Part shown: piece after piece, positions 1 to 11,278 of the stretch
How the letters are laid out: each line of letters opens with the position of its first letter
Numbering within the stretch: position 1 is the stretch's first letter
DNA from: Verticillium longisporum
Lineage: Eukaryota; Ascomycota; Sordariomycetes; Glomerellales; Plectosphaerellaceae
Assembly: GCA_019188255.1 (NCBI GenBank)
Contig: JAETXT010000009.1
Location: forward strand, 868,001-932,000
Length of the DNA: 64,000 bases
Reading direction: 5' to 3'
Notes under the pieces: model-generated
Seen by the model: the letters and a program-made list of their open reading frames with translations, nothing else
The model's database searches: none
What the model was told of the DNA's origin: nothing
Program-made: the position numbers and the translations under genes

Positions 1-1930
1 CCAAACGAAGAAAAATATGCATTTTCAGCCTTGCTGGGGGAGCTAGCGAATGCTTAATTTTGAGTGCGCTACAGAATCGGCAGCCATCACTCGGAAAGGA
101 GTTTGGGGGCCGGAAGACCAGATCACGGCGGAAAAGTAGATGCAGGACAGGTGAAATGGAGAGCTTACCGTTTCTTCAACATTTGTTTTCGTCTAGCGCC
201 GTATTGCTGGTACATGAGAGATTAAAGTTCAAATATGTTGTCGGCAGGTTCCAACAGGGACTATGCTATGACCTCGTTCTTCCAGATCGACAGATACACC
301 TGTCATGGTCAAGGAAGCTCTCGAACCGCCAGGGCTATGATCGGCCAGGTACCAGGCACACTTAGCTGCCGACAGATCGAGTGGCTGATGTTCCAATCAC
401 ATAGAAAATAGACACACAGCGTCGGCCGCAAGGCAGACGACTGAGCGGCACGCCGCTTACCACGGGAAGGCTTGAAGGCGGCCGCACCCCGCCCTTGCCA
501 TGACTACCCGCTACAAGCGAGCGATTCAGCGCCACGTTCATGTTAAGCTTATGTGTAAGGCTTGTTTTAATATGCAAGTCAAAATCAGCCCCGAAGCCAT
601 TCTCGAGCCTCCTGTCGGTGCCAAGAAAATCTTACCCAAGGGCTGTGCATCTGGGGGAGCCTTATTTGCAGTGGAGTCAGCCTAGCCAATGGCGTGGCGT
701 GAGCCTGCACTCTCAGCAATGGAAATCGGGCGAATCGACCCGAGTCTGACCATAGTTTTTATGACCGCTCCCAGACTACAGACGGCCAGCAAAGCATTTC
801 TTCATCCCTTGACCGGATGTTACTTTCGTGATTCGGAAAACAGAGCGCGATGGAAGTTTGCTAGCCACTAATCTACACGGCAGTCGCTGATGCGGTGCTT
901 CACATTGTGCCATTGGCAGGCAAGTCTACCGACCTATTCCCTGTGCGATTCCGGCGTTTTCCCATTCAGCCACGCTTGATTTGGCATTTTCCTATGCTTC
1001 CTCACGCTGGTGGCAACTTGCTGACACCAGGCTGTTAATGCCACGGCGAATGGACTGGTGATTGCAGACAAGTCAATTTGCAGAACCTACCTTATTCAAT
1101 GACCGGATATTTTCACCGGTCTTGAGGGTTGTGTTCGTAAAGCTAATTAGAATCTCACCCTCCATTCGTGACTAATAAGCTAGGTTTTACTTCTCGATAA
1201 GCGAACCTTGCCTTGAAGACGCTGACGCCGCCCGGGCCGTCTATCGGAGAGGGAGAATGTGGATTTGTGCGACATCTACCAATCCGCTCGGGCCTAGTTG
1301 GCAGATCTGCCGTTGGAACCGAAATCAAAGCCTGGTTATTTCACCCTAGCGTGGACTAACCCCGAGTGAGCGACGTATCCAAGGTTGAGGAGAAAATCGC
1401 GGAATACGACATTCTAGCCTTAGTAGCTACATTCATCCTCTACAATACAGCCTCAGGGCGCCAAGTATTCCAGCCATACCCAAGCCACCCAAATACTAAC
1501 ACACTAATAGATAGAAGGGTATCACTATATTGCAGAGGAGTTTAACATTGCAGCCTGAAAGTGCTTTAGGAACAATAGCGGATACGCTTATATATTAATA
1601 TCGCGAGGTAGACGTTAGCCTTCTAAATATAATATCAAGCGTAGCTAAGGGACCAGCGCTTCGTAGTCATAAGCTACTCGAAGATCTATATTAAAAGTTG
1701 GTCGCTGAATATTGGTTTTAGTTAGCTAGGTTACTTTTATACGGCGAAATGCAATATCACTCTTCAAACTTCAGATTAACTAACGATCCTGTTACGGCAT
1801 GCGTCGACGCCTAGTCTGCGGTCTTTCTCCCACGGCGACACGTTCATCGCAGCCCATTTATACCCATATAATCTTCGATAAAGTATAGTACAGCAGCACA
1901 ACATGGTTTGCACCTCGGGCTGCCTCGTCC
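1..1930. other. gene-free stretch, partly AT-rich
   Basis: I see no gene here. The open frames are short, overlap one another on both strands and match nothing I recognise. From about 1,440 to 1,780 the composition turns AT-rich with many TpA steps, resembling lightly RIP-mutated repeat DNA. The right end runs into the damaged TPR gene. Confidence 0.5.
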
Positions 1931-1942
1931 ACACTTACATGC

Positions 1943-3619
1943 ATGGCCAATCTTTCCGCAATGCTGGCCAACAACGGCGACTGGAAAGATGCGGAAGATC
2001 TAGGGGTGCAGGTACTTGAAATGAGGCGGCAGGTTCTAGGAGAACAACATCCCCACACGATTCAATGCTCGCTCAACCTCGCGGCCACGTATCATAACCA
2101 AGCCAAACACGCACAGGCTGAAGGCTTACAATTACACGCACTCGAAAACATGCAAGAAAGGGAAAGGAAAGACCCTTAAAGGCTCTCTTGTATGACCAGC
2201 TTGTCTTCAACATACAAACACCGAGGTCGATACGGATACGCCGAAACCCTGGCGAAGCAGGTGTTGGAGATCCGAAATAGTGTGCTCCAGGACGATGACC
2301 CGGACTTGCTCACGTCAAAATCCGACTTTGCACAGATATTTGCCGAGCAAGATCGATACGAGGAGGCAAAGACGATAATCATTGAGGTGATGAGGATGAG
2401 AAGACGCGTCTTGGGAACGAAGCACCGTGATACGCTTGCTTCCACAGCTGACCTGGCTACAATATACGTCAACCAAGGCAAATGGGCGCAAGCGGTGCAA
2501 GCTTTGTCCCCGATCGTGGTCATGATGGACCAAGAACTTGGTGCTGCCGACAACAACACACTATCAGCCAAGTCGAACCTGGCAGTAGCCTACGGAAGGC
2601 TCGGCCGATATGGCGACGCAGAACACCTTCAACTTCAACTCCTGGACACAAGGAAGGAAGTCTCCGGCGAAGATCATCCAACCATACTTACTTGCATGGC
2701 TGATCTGGCGTCTACGTATCGTTGGCGAGGTCGATATGCAGAAGCGGAACAACTTGAGTTACTAGTACTAGGAGCAAGGGAAGAGCTACTAGGCACAGAA
2801 CACCCTGATACGCTCGGGGTCAAGGCAAATCTAGCCCAGACATATAATCTCCAAGGCCGATATCGAGAGGCGATACAATACGGAGAATCGGTGGTGGCAA
2901 CAATGAAACGAATCCGGGGAGAAGAGCATCGTGACACTATTGTCGCTCTTGGCAACTTGGCTTCGATATATCATCACGTCCAACGACACCAGGAAGCAGA
3001 GGTGATAGAGGTACAGGTTATGGAGGCCAATGTCAAAGAGCTGGGTACAGACCATCCCGACACCCTCAGTTCGATGGGCAATCTTGCTCTGTCGTTCATG
3101 GAGACAGGCAAAGTCGAGAGCGCAAGGAAACTCGCGAATGAGATATCTGGAGGGAGACAGTGGGTTCAAGGCAACAACGATCCTTCAGCGCTTAATTGGA
3201 TGGCCAATCTTTCCGCAGTGTTTACAGACACCGGAGACTTTGATCAGGCAGAGAAGTTAGGAAAGCCAGTTTTGGACGCGAGGTTGGAGGCTTTGGGACA
3301 AGATCACCCTGATACCATCATGTCCATGCACAATCTTGCCATGGTATACAACGGCCAGGCCAGAAGAGAAGAGGGGGCAAGTCTGATGGCTGAAGCAATT
3401 CAGCGGAGCTCTCGCCAATTAGGGTGGGAGCATCCTTCTACACTCATCAGCATTTACAATCTGGCTTTGATCCGCCTGCAACAAGGGCAGTGGGAAATAG
3501 CACAGGATGTGTGGACTAGCATTCTGCCGAAGATGGAGGCTGCGTTGGGTCCGGAGCATGGGTGTACTGTCCGGTGCAAGAGGCTTTTGGCGCAGATGGA
3601 TGAGGACATAGGGTCATGA
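1943..3619 (+). pseudogene. TPR-repeat (kinesin-light-chain-like) protein, 5'-truncated with an in-frame stop
   Basis: One reading frame encodes tandem tetratricopeptide repeats of the kinesin-light-chain type found behind the NB-ARC domain of fungal NLR-like proteins; these are protein-binding solenoids. The ORF from 2192 (475 aa) holds 11 consecutive repeats of exactly 42 residues, each with the pattern YxxxGRxxEAExL...VL...R...LGxxHPDTL. Upstream in the same frame, 1943-2179 adds about 1.7 more repeats but ends in a TAA at 2177-2179, where the family would continue with HPSTL-like residues. Homology begins only near 1931, directly after a TAG at 1886, so the N-terminal effector and NB-ARC parts are missing. 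The stop and the truncation point to a relic, although the 475-residue ORF could still be translated from the ATG at 2192. Family assignment is solid; a remaining function is doubtful. Confidence 0.75.
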
Positions 3620-4344
3620 TATTGGCAAAGCCTAAGGGACGTCAGATATTCACGACATTCTTTACGCAGTGTCTGCCCGTGGGACGTTCTCTGGCTCTGC
3701 GGGTTGATTCACTGCTGATTCTGTTTCTGACCATCTGTCCAGCTCTGACGTGCGCGGCGTTGGTATTGAACATTATGTTGGTAGTATTGTTCTTGATCAC
3801 CTTGCCTGCGGCAATCGGTTCTTCTCGGTGGCCGTGGGTGGGCAGCATTTGTTTCGGTGTGAAGGTCGAGTACGGCATCATAGTTGTGCTCGGCGTCGGA
3901 GACGATCATGACTCTAGTGCTGTGGGATTGGATGATTGATCGTTTGCTTCGTCCATCGACTCTAGTGCTGTCTGGATTTATGTAGCTGTAAAATTCGGAG
4001 TGGAGACCTCGGAAAAGTATTTTACCGTTATCCGGAGAAAGCGATAACTACATCGCTTCTCTGTTAGCACCGAAAGACAATCAATATAACCTATAGCTCA
4101 TCGGAGCACGACTTCGTCACGGCATGAGCCTCGCCACACGAAAGCCATAGGGACAGAGAAACATCTTGAGCAAGGTTGGAAGGTGGCAGATGTGGCTGGA
4201 CGTGGCGGGCATGCCAGCCGTGGCTGACCAAGTTCTGGAAGGGCCCATGCAGTCCCATGCCAGGTAGTCCCGACGCGTCATAGAATTCGGCCCGCATCTC
4301 GTCTATCGATCTCTTTCTCCATCGTGCGCATATTTTGTCGGATT
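3620..4344. other. intergenic, no gene seen
   Basis: A 107-codon frame (3616-3939) overlaps the TPR stop and is hydrophobic, but it has no recognisable family and an antisense frame of similar length lies over it. I do not call it a gene. Confidence 0.4.
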
Positions 4345-6771
4345 ATGATGGCGTACACGAAAAGTGTAGACGAGCTCCAAGAACTCCTGCGATAAGCGGA
4401 GCAGCGCGCCGAAGACGCAGAGCGAGATCGACAGGAGGAACGACAACGAGCCGAGAGAGAGCAACAACGAGCCGAGAGAGAGCAACAACGTGCCGAGAGA
4501 GAGCAACAACGCGCCGAGAAAGAGCAACAACGCGCCGAAAAAGAACAACAGCGCGCCGAGGATGCCGAGGAACAAACTCGACCCACGACGTTCATCGAGT
4601 ACATCGTCGCCTGCCACATCCATGTCTTCCTCAAACTTGTCGTCGAAATAGATAAAAAACTGACATCAAAGGGCTCTATTACTAACCCCCGCAATAAGTG
4701 GTGTCCAACGCATCTTCGACCATGGCCTGACTTTTTGGAATAGCAGAGAGTCATCTTCGGTACGCTCCACGATAGCTTTCCTACCAATAGTCGCCTATTC
4801 GAAAGCCGCGGTTTTCTAGCCGGCTTGGGTTACCGGATCTCTTAGCGACCGATAGTAAACGAGAAGACGCTCGAATACTTTCTACACAACAGTGTAGAAG
4901 ACCTAGTCAGAACAATATCAGAGCAACTCAAGCAGGTGGAGAGTGTTAGACGCGCATTTGATATGGGCAGAGGAATTGTCTTCGAGAACCATCCCTACGC
5001 CATCAGTGATGTCGCTTAAGAGGTGGCCGACCGTTAAACCCCCTCGACACCATAGACACCTGACCACAGACATAACCTCAATCAGCTGCGTCCTGATCAG
5101 ATCTGCGTCTACCGATCCAACGACGGACCCTTGGAAAGTCGTACCATGGTCTTCGTTTCCGAGTACAAGCCACCCCACAAGCTAACCACACCATACCTAC
5201 GTCTCGGTCTGCGGGCCATGAACATTCCGAATGACGTCGTTAATCGCAAAACTATTCCAACTTCCGCCGCCCCGGATGCACTCTTCCAATACCACGCGGA
5301 GAGACTGACAGCATCCGCCGTCACGCAGACCTATCATTACATAATCGAGGGCGGTCTTGAGTATGGTCTCCTGACGATAAGCGAAGCGATCGTATTTCTT
5401 AAGGTCGACTGGGAGGAGCCGGAAACACTATATTATCACCTCGCGGAACCCGGTCCGGAGGTGGCTGCCCACCCTGAGTACTCTTACGTCTATACGGCCG
5501 TCGGTCAGTATCTGGCTTTTAGCCTCTTAGCTCTTGGCTCACCAGGGCAACGGCGTATATATGGACAGGAACAGCGCCGGCGGGTGACCTTAGGCCTGAG
5601 AACATAGGCATAGGACTTCGAAATAATACTACGATCGATTCCCGAGAGCGAAAGATCGCTTTCGAGCAGCTCATTAGGCTATAAGCCGACCACCTATAAA
5701 GGGTTCGACCGATCACCGCATACGCATCGTTAGAAGAGACATCGAGCGAGTCGAGGAGACCAGGTCGATAGGGGAACGTTAAGGAGGGATCAATCGGAGT
5801 CATCTAATAACGAGTTAACACCCAATCCGCCGGATACCCTAACCCCGATAGAAACGCGATTACGGAGGAGAAGAAGACAGGAAAGTGAATCTAATCAGGA
5901 CGCTATATCCCGATAGCCACAAGGAGGCGGTAAGAAAGGCCGGGTATATTGCACGCAGAAATGCCTACTAGGGCTGGTTAGGAGTGGTTTCCTTGACAGA
6001 GACTGCCCCAACATAGCGCTCCACACCGGACAGGATCGCCATGACCGTAATGAACGCCGTTTCCGTGTCCGAAAACGCGCTTGTACCCACGTACCTCACC
6101 TAGTCAACCATGCAGAATGGCTCTAACTTCTCCGAAAGCAACTGGAACAATCACTGGACGACGGAATCAGGCCGCTATACGTGAGTGGCGCCCGCGGTGT
6201 TCTCTTTCAGGTAACCATGATTGCGTACGGCTACACATTCGTCGGCAAGGGAACGGTGCAGGCCTTCATCCGCGACCTCGAGCATGAGGCTGCCGTCTAC
6301 GAGCGCCTCCGGTCGATTCAGGGAGTCAACGTGCCTGTGTTTTTGGGCGCCATCGACCTGCGGCCAATGAAAAAGATCTACTACTATGACCATCGGGTGT
6401 ATGTGGTCCATTTAACATTTCTGTCCTGGGGAGGGCATCGCATCGACGCAAGCGGAAGCTTCGAAGGCAAGAGGAACTTACTTGAGAAGATGGCAGTGCG
6501 GTCTTTGCAAGCCGTACATGAACACGGGGTGGTCCACAACGATGTGCGGGTCGCTAACATGTTGGTGAATCTGGAAATGAATGGAGTCATGATGATCGAC
6601 TTTGAACGAGCGTCGCTACTCACACTGCCACGGCACCCGTTGGCCCAGTTGGTGCCGAACAAGAGAACAGGAAACCAGGAGGCAGTGGGTATGTACAAGA
6701 ACACTGGGGATTCAAGTGTGTCGAGTCGAGGATTCCTACAAGATCTTTTGATGGCGAAGATGGCGTTCTGA
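4345..6771 (+). pseudogene. fungal protein-kinase-like gene, RIP-inactivated
   Basis: A single uninterrupted frame of 809 codons runs from the ATG at 4345 to the TGA at 6769-6771, with 11 internal stops at 4393, 4741, 4843, 5017, 5035, 5053, 5605, 5611, 5731, 5914 and 6124. All are TAA or TAG, as expected from CAA/CAG to TAA/TAG by CpA-to-TpA mutation. In order it encodes a charged coiled coil of REQQRAE heptads (about codons 30-80), a conserved middle region (5131-5605, with EYKPPHK and TQTYHYIIEGGLEYGLLT), a Cys-containing segment near 5950, and a kinase-like C-lobe from about 6190. In the C-lobe, VVHNDVRVANML takes the place of the HRD loop and MIDFE that of DFG. This matches a large family of fungal-specific kinase-like proteins that are often duplicated in repeat-rich regions. 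The frame is unbroken, so point mutation alone silenced the gene. Confidence 0.8.
4444..4569 (+). repeat. six 21-nt tandem repeats encoding a heptad coiled coil
   Basis: Six units begin at 4444, 4465, 4486, 4507, 4528 and 4549 with the core CAACGNGCCGAG. Each encodes one seven-residue unit of the REQQRAE type. They lie inside the kinase-like relic and form its charged coiled coil. The 21-nt period equals one heptad, so the array can expand or contract without shifting the frame. Confidence 0.85.
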
Positions 6772-7939
6772 GATGGGGAAGCGATAAGGCGGGCTTTTTG
6801 CAATGTCGGTCACCTTGGTCGATAGGTGTTTGTCCTAGAAATCACTTGGGGCTACCGGAAGGCCTTTTTCGGTTTGCACCCGGACTTTCCGGTTATTAAA
6901 CATGAATTTTCATTCCAGAACGTAATAAATATACGTCGGAGGCAAGCCATCATACGTCTGGTCTGGATCCTAGTTAGCATACAGCACAAATGACAACGTC
7001 TTTCGGGCGGGCCGCAGCTGGCTCTGGACTGGTGTCACCGCGCGGGAGGCTGGTAGATCGGAACATGATTCGTCGTCAGGCCGAGACTGCGTCTCCTCGT
7101 CACAAAACCAATCGTGGGAGGCATCATCTCCATACATGATTGCATTGATATAGACGAACGTGTCAATGTCAGGGTGGCGTGGGAGTACGGGACTGGAAAA
7201 TGCAATGCAATAGGGGTATTCGTCTAGCGAGGGCATGCGAGTACTAAAGGCTTAGTAGATATCCATTTTTCGACTTCTACTATTCTAACCAATACAACAA
7301 CCGACTTGAACCCCCATTACTTACCTATTCCGTTGATTCCCATTTTGGTGACCACAGCAGGGCGACGGTAATTAATACCAGTTCCGACCTGGTTCCTGCA
7401 TCTCGAGAAGTCCATTTCCAAGTCAAGAATCGAGTTCTACTATACCAAGCAAGCACGCTGAAAGCTATTCCACCTACCCACGGGTACTATACTACCGTCT
7501 CACCTACTCAAAGTACATTGCCACAGTCACCCGCGACTTGAAAAGTACCTCGACCCGCTTGCGTTACCGTTGGTCCCTGCCTTGGTCGCGAAGAGATATA
7601 ACTCTCTGAGGAATGGAAGATGGATGTCTAGACGTAGGAAGATGAATATGGCCGTGGGCGTCCTCTTGTGAGGGGGTAACTTGGAGGAAGGGACTACTCT
7701 GATTCAGTTAGTCAGCAAGGACTATAAAACGTAGCCCTGGGGGCGCGTTGGGCGACAAACTAAGCCAGTTACAACAACTCTTATCCACCTTAATACTATA
7801 TGCTTTTTTGCGTGACCATCGCAGATAGACGTATAGCGATAAGCAACGCATGCGACTACCTGCACCGAGCTTCTAGTAACGGAAAAACGGGGGCTGACGA
7901 ATTGAAACATATCAATGAACACCGCGCGATAGAGCTGTT
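6772..7939. other. gene-free stretch with one doubtful 88-codon ORF
   Basis: I recognise nothing here. On the minus strand 6970-7236 is open for 88 codons with an acidic middle and no known motif. It has no visible introns or upstream exons and I do not support it as a gene. The 3' flank of the AA9 relic lies at the right end. Confidence 0.4.
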
Positions 7940-8925
7940 CTACAGGCACTGGGAGTACCATTGGTTGCTGACACGACAGGTTCCGGATGAGCAGCACTTG
8001 GGACCAGTGAAACCGGAGCCATCACACTGGTTATAAAGGGAAGCGCAGACCGAGGTGGGGGGAGGAGTCGAAGGAGGAGTGGTCGTGGGGGGAGGAGTAG
8101 TGGGAGGAGCGGTGCTGCCGCCAACACCGTTCCAGATAGCCAGGCCGGGGAACGGGAAGGTCTTGTGGCCACCGTATATGCTGAAGTTAGCATAGGCGTC
8201 GGTGGCCTTGGACCTTGATCTGCACGCAAGACACGTAGTGCTCCGGCTGGTTGACGTGCGAACGGTGAACGCCTTGGAAGAATGAGCCATCTTTCCGGCT
8301 TGGTCTTTTCGATGTTACAGGTACATACCAATTTGCTCGGCGCGGAACAGATGCTCTCCGTTCGGGCTGTTCTTGGGAACCTCGGCGGCGATCCAATTCC
8401 TGCCCCAAGTGCATCAAGCGTCCTTGGTAAAGTCGCTGCTAGAGCTGCAGACCCCCTCCTCGAAGGTCTTAAACCAGTCTTCAGATCCGTCGTAGGCCTT
8501 CACGTTGTCACCAGGGGCGCGGGACATGTAAACCAGTCGGGGCCCTAGGGTCAATAGATTAGCAATCTCATTGCTTTCTCAGTGATGGTGAATGTGGACA
8601 TACCAGGATGCTCCATTGTGGCGCCAACGCCAAGCCTGACGCGGACCTCATCGCCGGCATTGACGGCCAGGACCTCGGTACGGCCGGCAGCGGAGAAAGC
8701 GCCCTGATTACAGCGGATATCAGGACCATCGGCGAAAGATCCATCGCGAATGTCGGCCGTCGGGTTGGATGAGAACTTGATGGGGTTGTATTTGGTGGCA
8801 CGGATGAAGTTTCGGACGTACTTGAAAGAGGGCTGGGAGTTGCCGTTGATGATGTTGGTGTCGAAGAAGTAGTGCGCCGACGCCACCTGGGCGACAACGG
8901 CAAGAACAAAAGAGGAGACCTTCAT
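7940..8925 (-). pseudogene. AA9 (GH61) lytic polysaccharide monooxygenase with CBM1, inactivated
   Basis: AA9 enzymes are secreted copper monooxygenases that cleave cellulose. The start at 8925 gives a 17-residue signal peptide (MKVSSFVLAVVAQVASA) followed directly by the copper-binding His1 (HYFFD). The second copper-ligand region MEHPG lies at the first splice site. Exon 1 is 8925-8604, intron 1 8603-8545 (GTATGT...TAG), exon 2 8544-8329, intron 2 8328-8273 and exon 3 from 8272. Exon 2 encodes PRLVYMSRAPGD and DWFKTFEEGVC, then a TGA at 8416-8414 where the family has Trp (DA-W-CTW). In exon 3 the frame shifts near 8220, between VQIKVQG and [13 protein letters not shown], and a short stretch expected in AA9 is absent, suggesting a small deletion. 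A Thr/Pro linker and a cellulose-binding CBM1 ([15 protein letters not shown] ... YSQCL) end at 7940. Two independent lesions make it a pseudogene. Confidence 0.85.
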
Positions 8926-10121
8926 GGTTGCAAAGAGGCTAATTAATATGGGCTGAGAAGTGAAAGAAGCTAAAATAATGATGCTGTTCAATAACATCCA
9001 GAACCACCAAGCAGTGTTCGGATCTTGCGTCTATTTATGTTGCAAAAATTGATTGCCCCAGGCCGGCAGCAGCACACGGGCCATGATGTCCTTGACCAGA
9101 GCTTGACTTGACATCAACAAATGCAGTGCTCCTTGTTAATGAAAAGCATGGCACTTGGGAAATTGCTCGAATAGCTCCAGTGTGCAGTTTCTTGGGGCTT
9201 GACAGAAGGCATGGCTCAGAATCAGTATCGGGTTACATGCTCCATTGGCCAGATCTTGCATGGTTGAGCGGTTAGCGAAGTACAATCCCGCATCGTAAAA
9301 GATCATTTAATCTCTTGTCAGCTCAATAAGGTCTAATTCGGTAGGCTAGCCATGAACGTGGCTGTTCGAGACTACCAGTGCCTAGAGGGCCGGTAATCAC
9401 ATATTCACCATGCACCTGACCTTGGTGCGAAGAATCAGATCTATGTAGGACGGAACATGGTTACCGCAAAATCACATTCAATGATAGACTGTCACATTTG
9501 GAGGATCGTTGTGTCGCTGGTGTAAGTGGTGGAATTATAAAAGGGGCCGGCGATGCAAATCCACAACGCGTCTTGGCTGCTTCCCTGTAGCCTTCAAAAA
9601 TGAAAAGCTGAGATGCCAGGGAAAAGCCAGGTCGTGTTCAATCTGTGGTCCTTGGATATGTGGAGGTCCCTTCGCCGCAGCCAAGATGTAACACATAAGG
9701 TAAAGGGGTAAAGCTGACACGCCCGACTGACACGCCTGGATCTAGAGCGAAGCTGACAGAAGGAACTGACACGACTCCAAACATGTTCAATGACGCGTTT
9801 TCCCCCCAAAGGATGTCCCATAATGTCTACATGGAGAAGAGTAACGTCCAATTGAGGAAAGGCAAGGGCTCTGCTTTACTGACATGGTGAATCCTTGACA
9901 TCTGTCTTATGACCGTATTGAGGTTATGAGATTGTTTATAGAGCAGCGACTCGGTCACGGTACATCATTTCGGCAAGAAAACGTACTTATAGTGAAATAT
10001 CGATAACGAATATAAATCTCGCTGGTCTCTGCTGCTCGACTTCTATCTAGGCTTAGGAATACCTAAGTGGTCTCGTATAGGTATTATGGGGGAGTGGATA
10101 TTTATGCTTTCTAGGTTGCCT

Positions 10122-10216
10122 AGAGAGAACTCATAGGCTAAAATAGGTTAACCTAATAACCTATAGAACTTATTTAGGTATTTAGGCTAACCTAGTTTAA
10201 TCTATAGGTTCTCTCT
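10122..10216. repeat. imperfect inverted repeat, 33-nt arms (MITE-like relic)
   Basis: The arm at 10122-10154, starting AGAGAGAACTCATAG, is the near reverse complement of the arm at 10184-10216, ending CTATAGGTTCTCTCT. About 29 nt lie between them, and pairing continues weakly outward. It sits in the AT-rich island, so the mismatches may reflect RIP. It could be the end of a small non-autonomous DNA transposon or a palindromic tract made by it. Confidence 0.5.
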
Positions 10217-10735
10217 AAGTAAAAGCTAGGGTTTATATAGGGCCTATATAAGTTTCAGTAGGTATTAAATAGCTATATATCTTATTGAGACCTAGAGATA
10301 CTAGGTCCTATTACCTGTTTAGGCTTATGTTCTCTTAGGTAGTAGAGTTATAGGTTTTAGGCGGGTTTGGGTTCTTATACTAAGTCTCTGGGTACCTAAT
10401 GGGTCAAAATCTTTAGATATTTCTAAGTCTAAGCTTATTTTCATTCCGTTAGAATGAACCATTCGAAGAGCAAGAGCTAAGAATCAAGTTCCATATGTGT
10501 TGCACAAGTAGCTGCATCAGAAGATACCATCGAGCACACTGCTATCATGCCGGATGCCGTTCCTTCAACCTCTTTCCGATATCCCCAACGTTCCTGGCCG
10601 CCACCAAATATGATTTCAGTCCGTCCATCACTTCCGAGCGTCGAAGGCACGGCCGCATAAACACTTGCTAGCAAGGAAATTGAAACTCGGCTTGATGCGC
10701 AGAATCCCCCTGGAACTCTGTGATTTGACAGCGGC

Positions 10736-10739
10736 GTAT
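10736..10739. repeat. 4-bp target-site duplication GTAT, left copy
   Basis: GTAT directly precedes the left LTR and is repeated at 17674-17677 directly after the right LTR. A 4-5 bp duplication is usual for Ty3/gypsy integrases. Confidence 0.7.
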
Positions 10740-11215
10740 TGTAACAACCAAGGAAGCAGGGCGGCCGCGAATCGACGACCCCGCGATCAGGGAACGCGAT
10801 AAGATAAGAATCGGGCCCACCTGGCAAATCACGTGATGGCTCACTCAGACATAAAGGGTGAGTCGTCGGGCTCACCAAGGACGCCGCAGTGAGCCAGGGA
10901 ATGGCTCACGGGATAACACACCGTGATCCTAACATCATGGATCACCAACAACTAACCAGTGAGCCATCCAACATGAGCTCACCACCTAACACAACAAGGA
11001 CAGGATGGCAGGTATATAAGGACGGACATTCTGGACTTGTAGATACATTCTTTCTCACGACAGTGATCAATCTAAGTCTTACCTTGTATTCATTGTAACG
11101 AGTGCGCAACGCCTTACGACACCACATCGTCTCAGAGTCACAACCTAAGCTTCTGCAAACAGCAACCCCAACCCTCTGACAGTGTTCCCCCTTCGGAAGC
11201 TGCCAGGTCGTAACA
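10740..11215 (+). repeat. left long terminal repeat
   Basis: 476 bp, beginning TGTAAC and ending GTAACA, and repeated without visible change 6,458 bp downstream. It contains a TATA box and, upstream of it, five copies of GGCTCAC/GTGAGCC (10838, 10869, 10889, 10903, 10959) that look like binding sites. The 69-codon frame inside it is only a by-product. Confidence 0.95.
11011..11019 (+). promoter_or_regulatory. LTR promoter TATA box
   Basis: GGTATATAA lies about 200 bp before the LTR end, downstream of the clustered heptamers. A start about 30-50 nt further on would define the U3/R border. The same box recurs in the right LTR at about 17469. Confidence 0.65.
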
Positions 11216-11217
11216 TT

Positions 11218-11226
11218 TTGATCACT
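11218..11226 (+). promoter_or_regulatory. possible primer-binding site, self-priming type
   Basis: No TGG-type tRNA 3'-end complement follows the left LTR. Instead TTGATCACT lies 2 nt after the LTR and is the exact complement of AGTGATCAA at 11062-11070, close to where the transcript should begin. Tf1/sushi-type fungal elements prime reverse transcription from their own RNA 5' end in this way. The core TGATCA is palindromic, so part of the match could be chance. Confidence 0.35.
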
Positions 11227-11278
11227 CTTGTTCAGTAGGTTTACCTTGTGACACTGAGCAATACTTACCACAGGAACA

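Larger units (their letters stand above)
8926..10739. other. gene-free stretch with an AT-rich RIP-like island
   Basis: 8926-10020 has normal composition and short unrelated frames only; its first part would be the promoter of the AA9 relic. 10020-10440 is AT-rich, dominated by ctag/ctata strings, and holds an inverted repeat (separate entry). 10441-10739 returns to normal composition and is cut at 10739 by the left LTR. A minus-strand frame there cannot be assigned. Confidence 0.45.

Noticed and set aside
3616..3939. 107-codon hydrophobic ORF overlapping the TPR stop codon
   Set aside because: No family, antisense frame equally open, and no start context; likely chance.
8282..8548. plus-strand 88-codon ORF
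   Set aside because: Antisense to exon 2 of the AA9 relic, whose splice sites and motifs are clear.
10889..11098. 69-codon ORF, present twice (also 17347-17556)
   Set aside because: It lies inside the LTR and is duplicated only because the LTR is; it crosses the TATA box.
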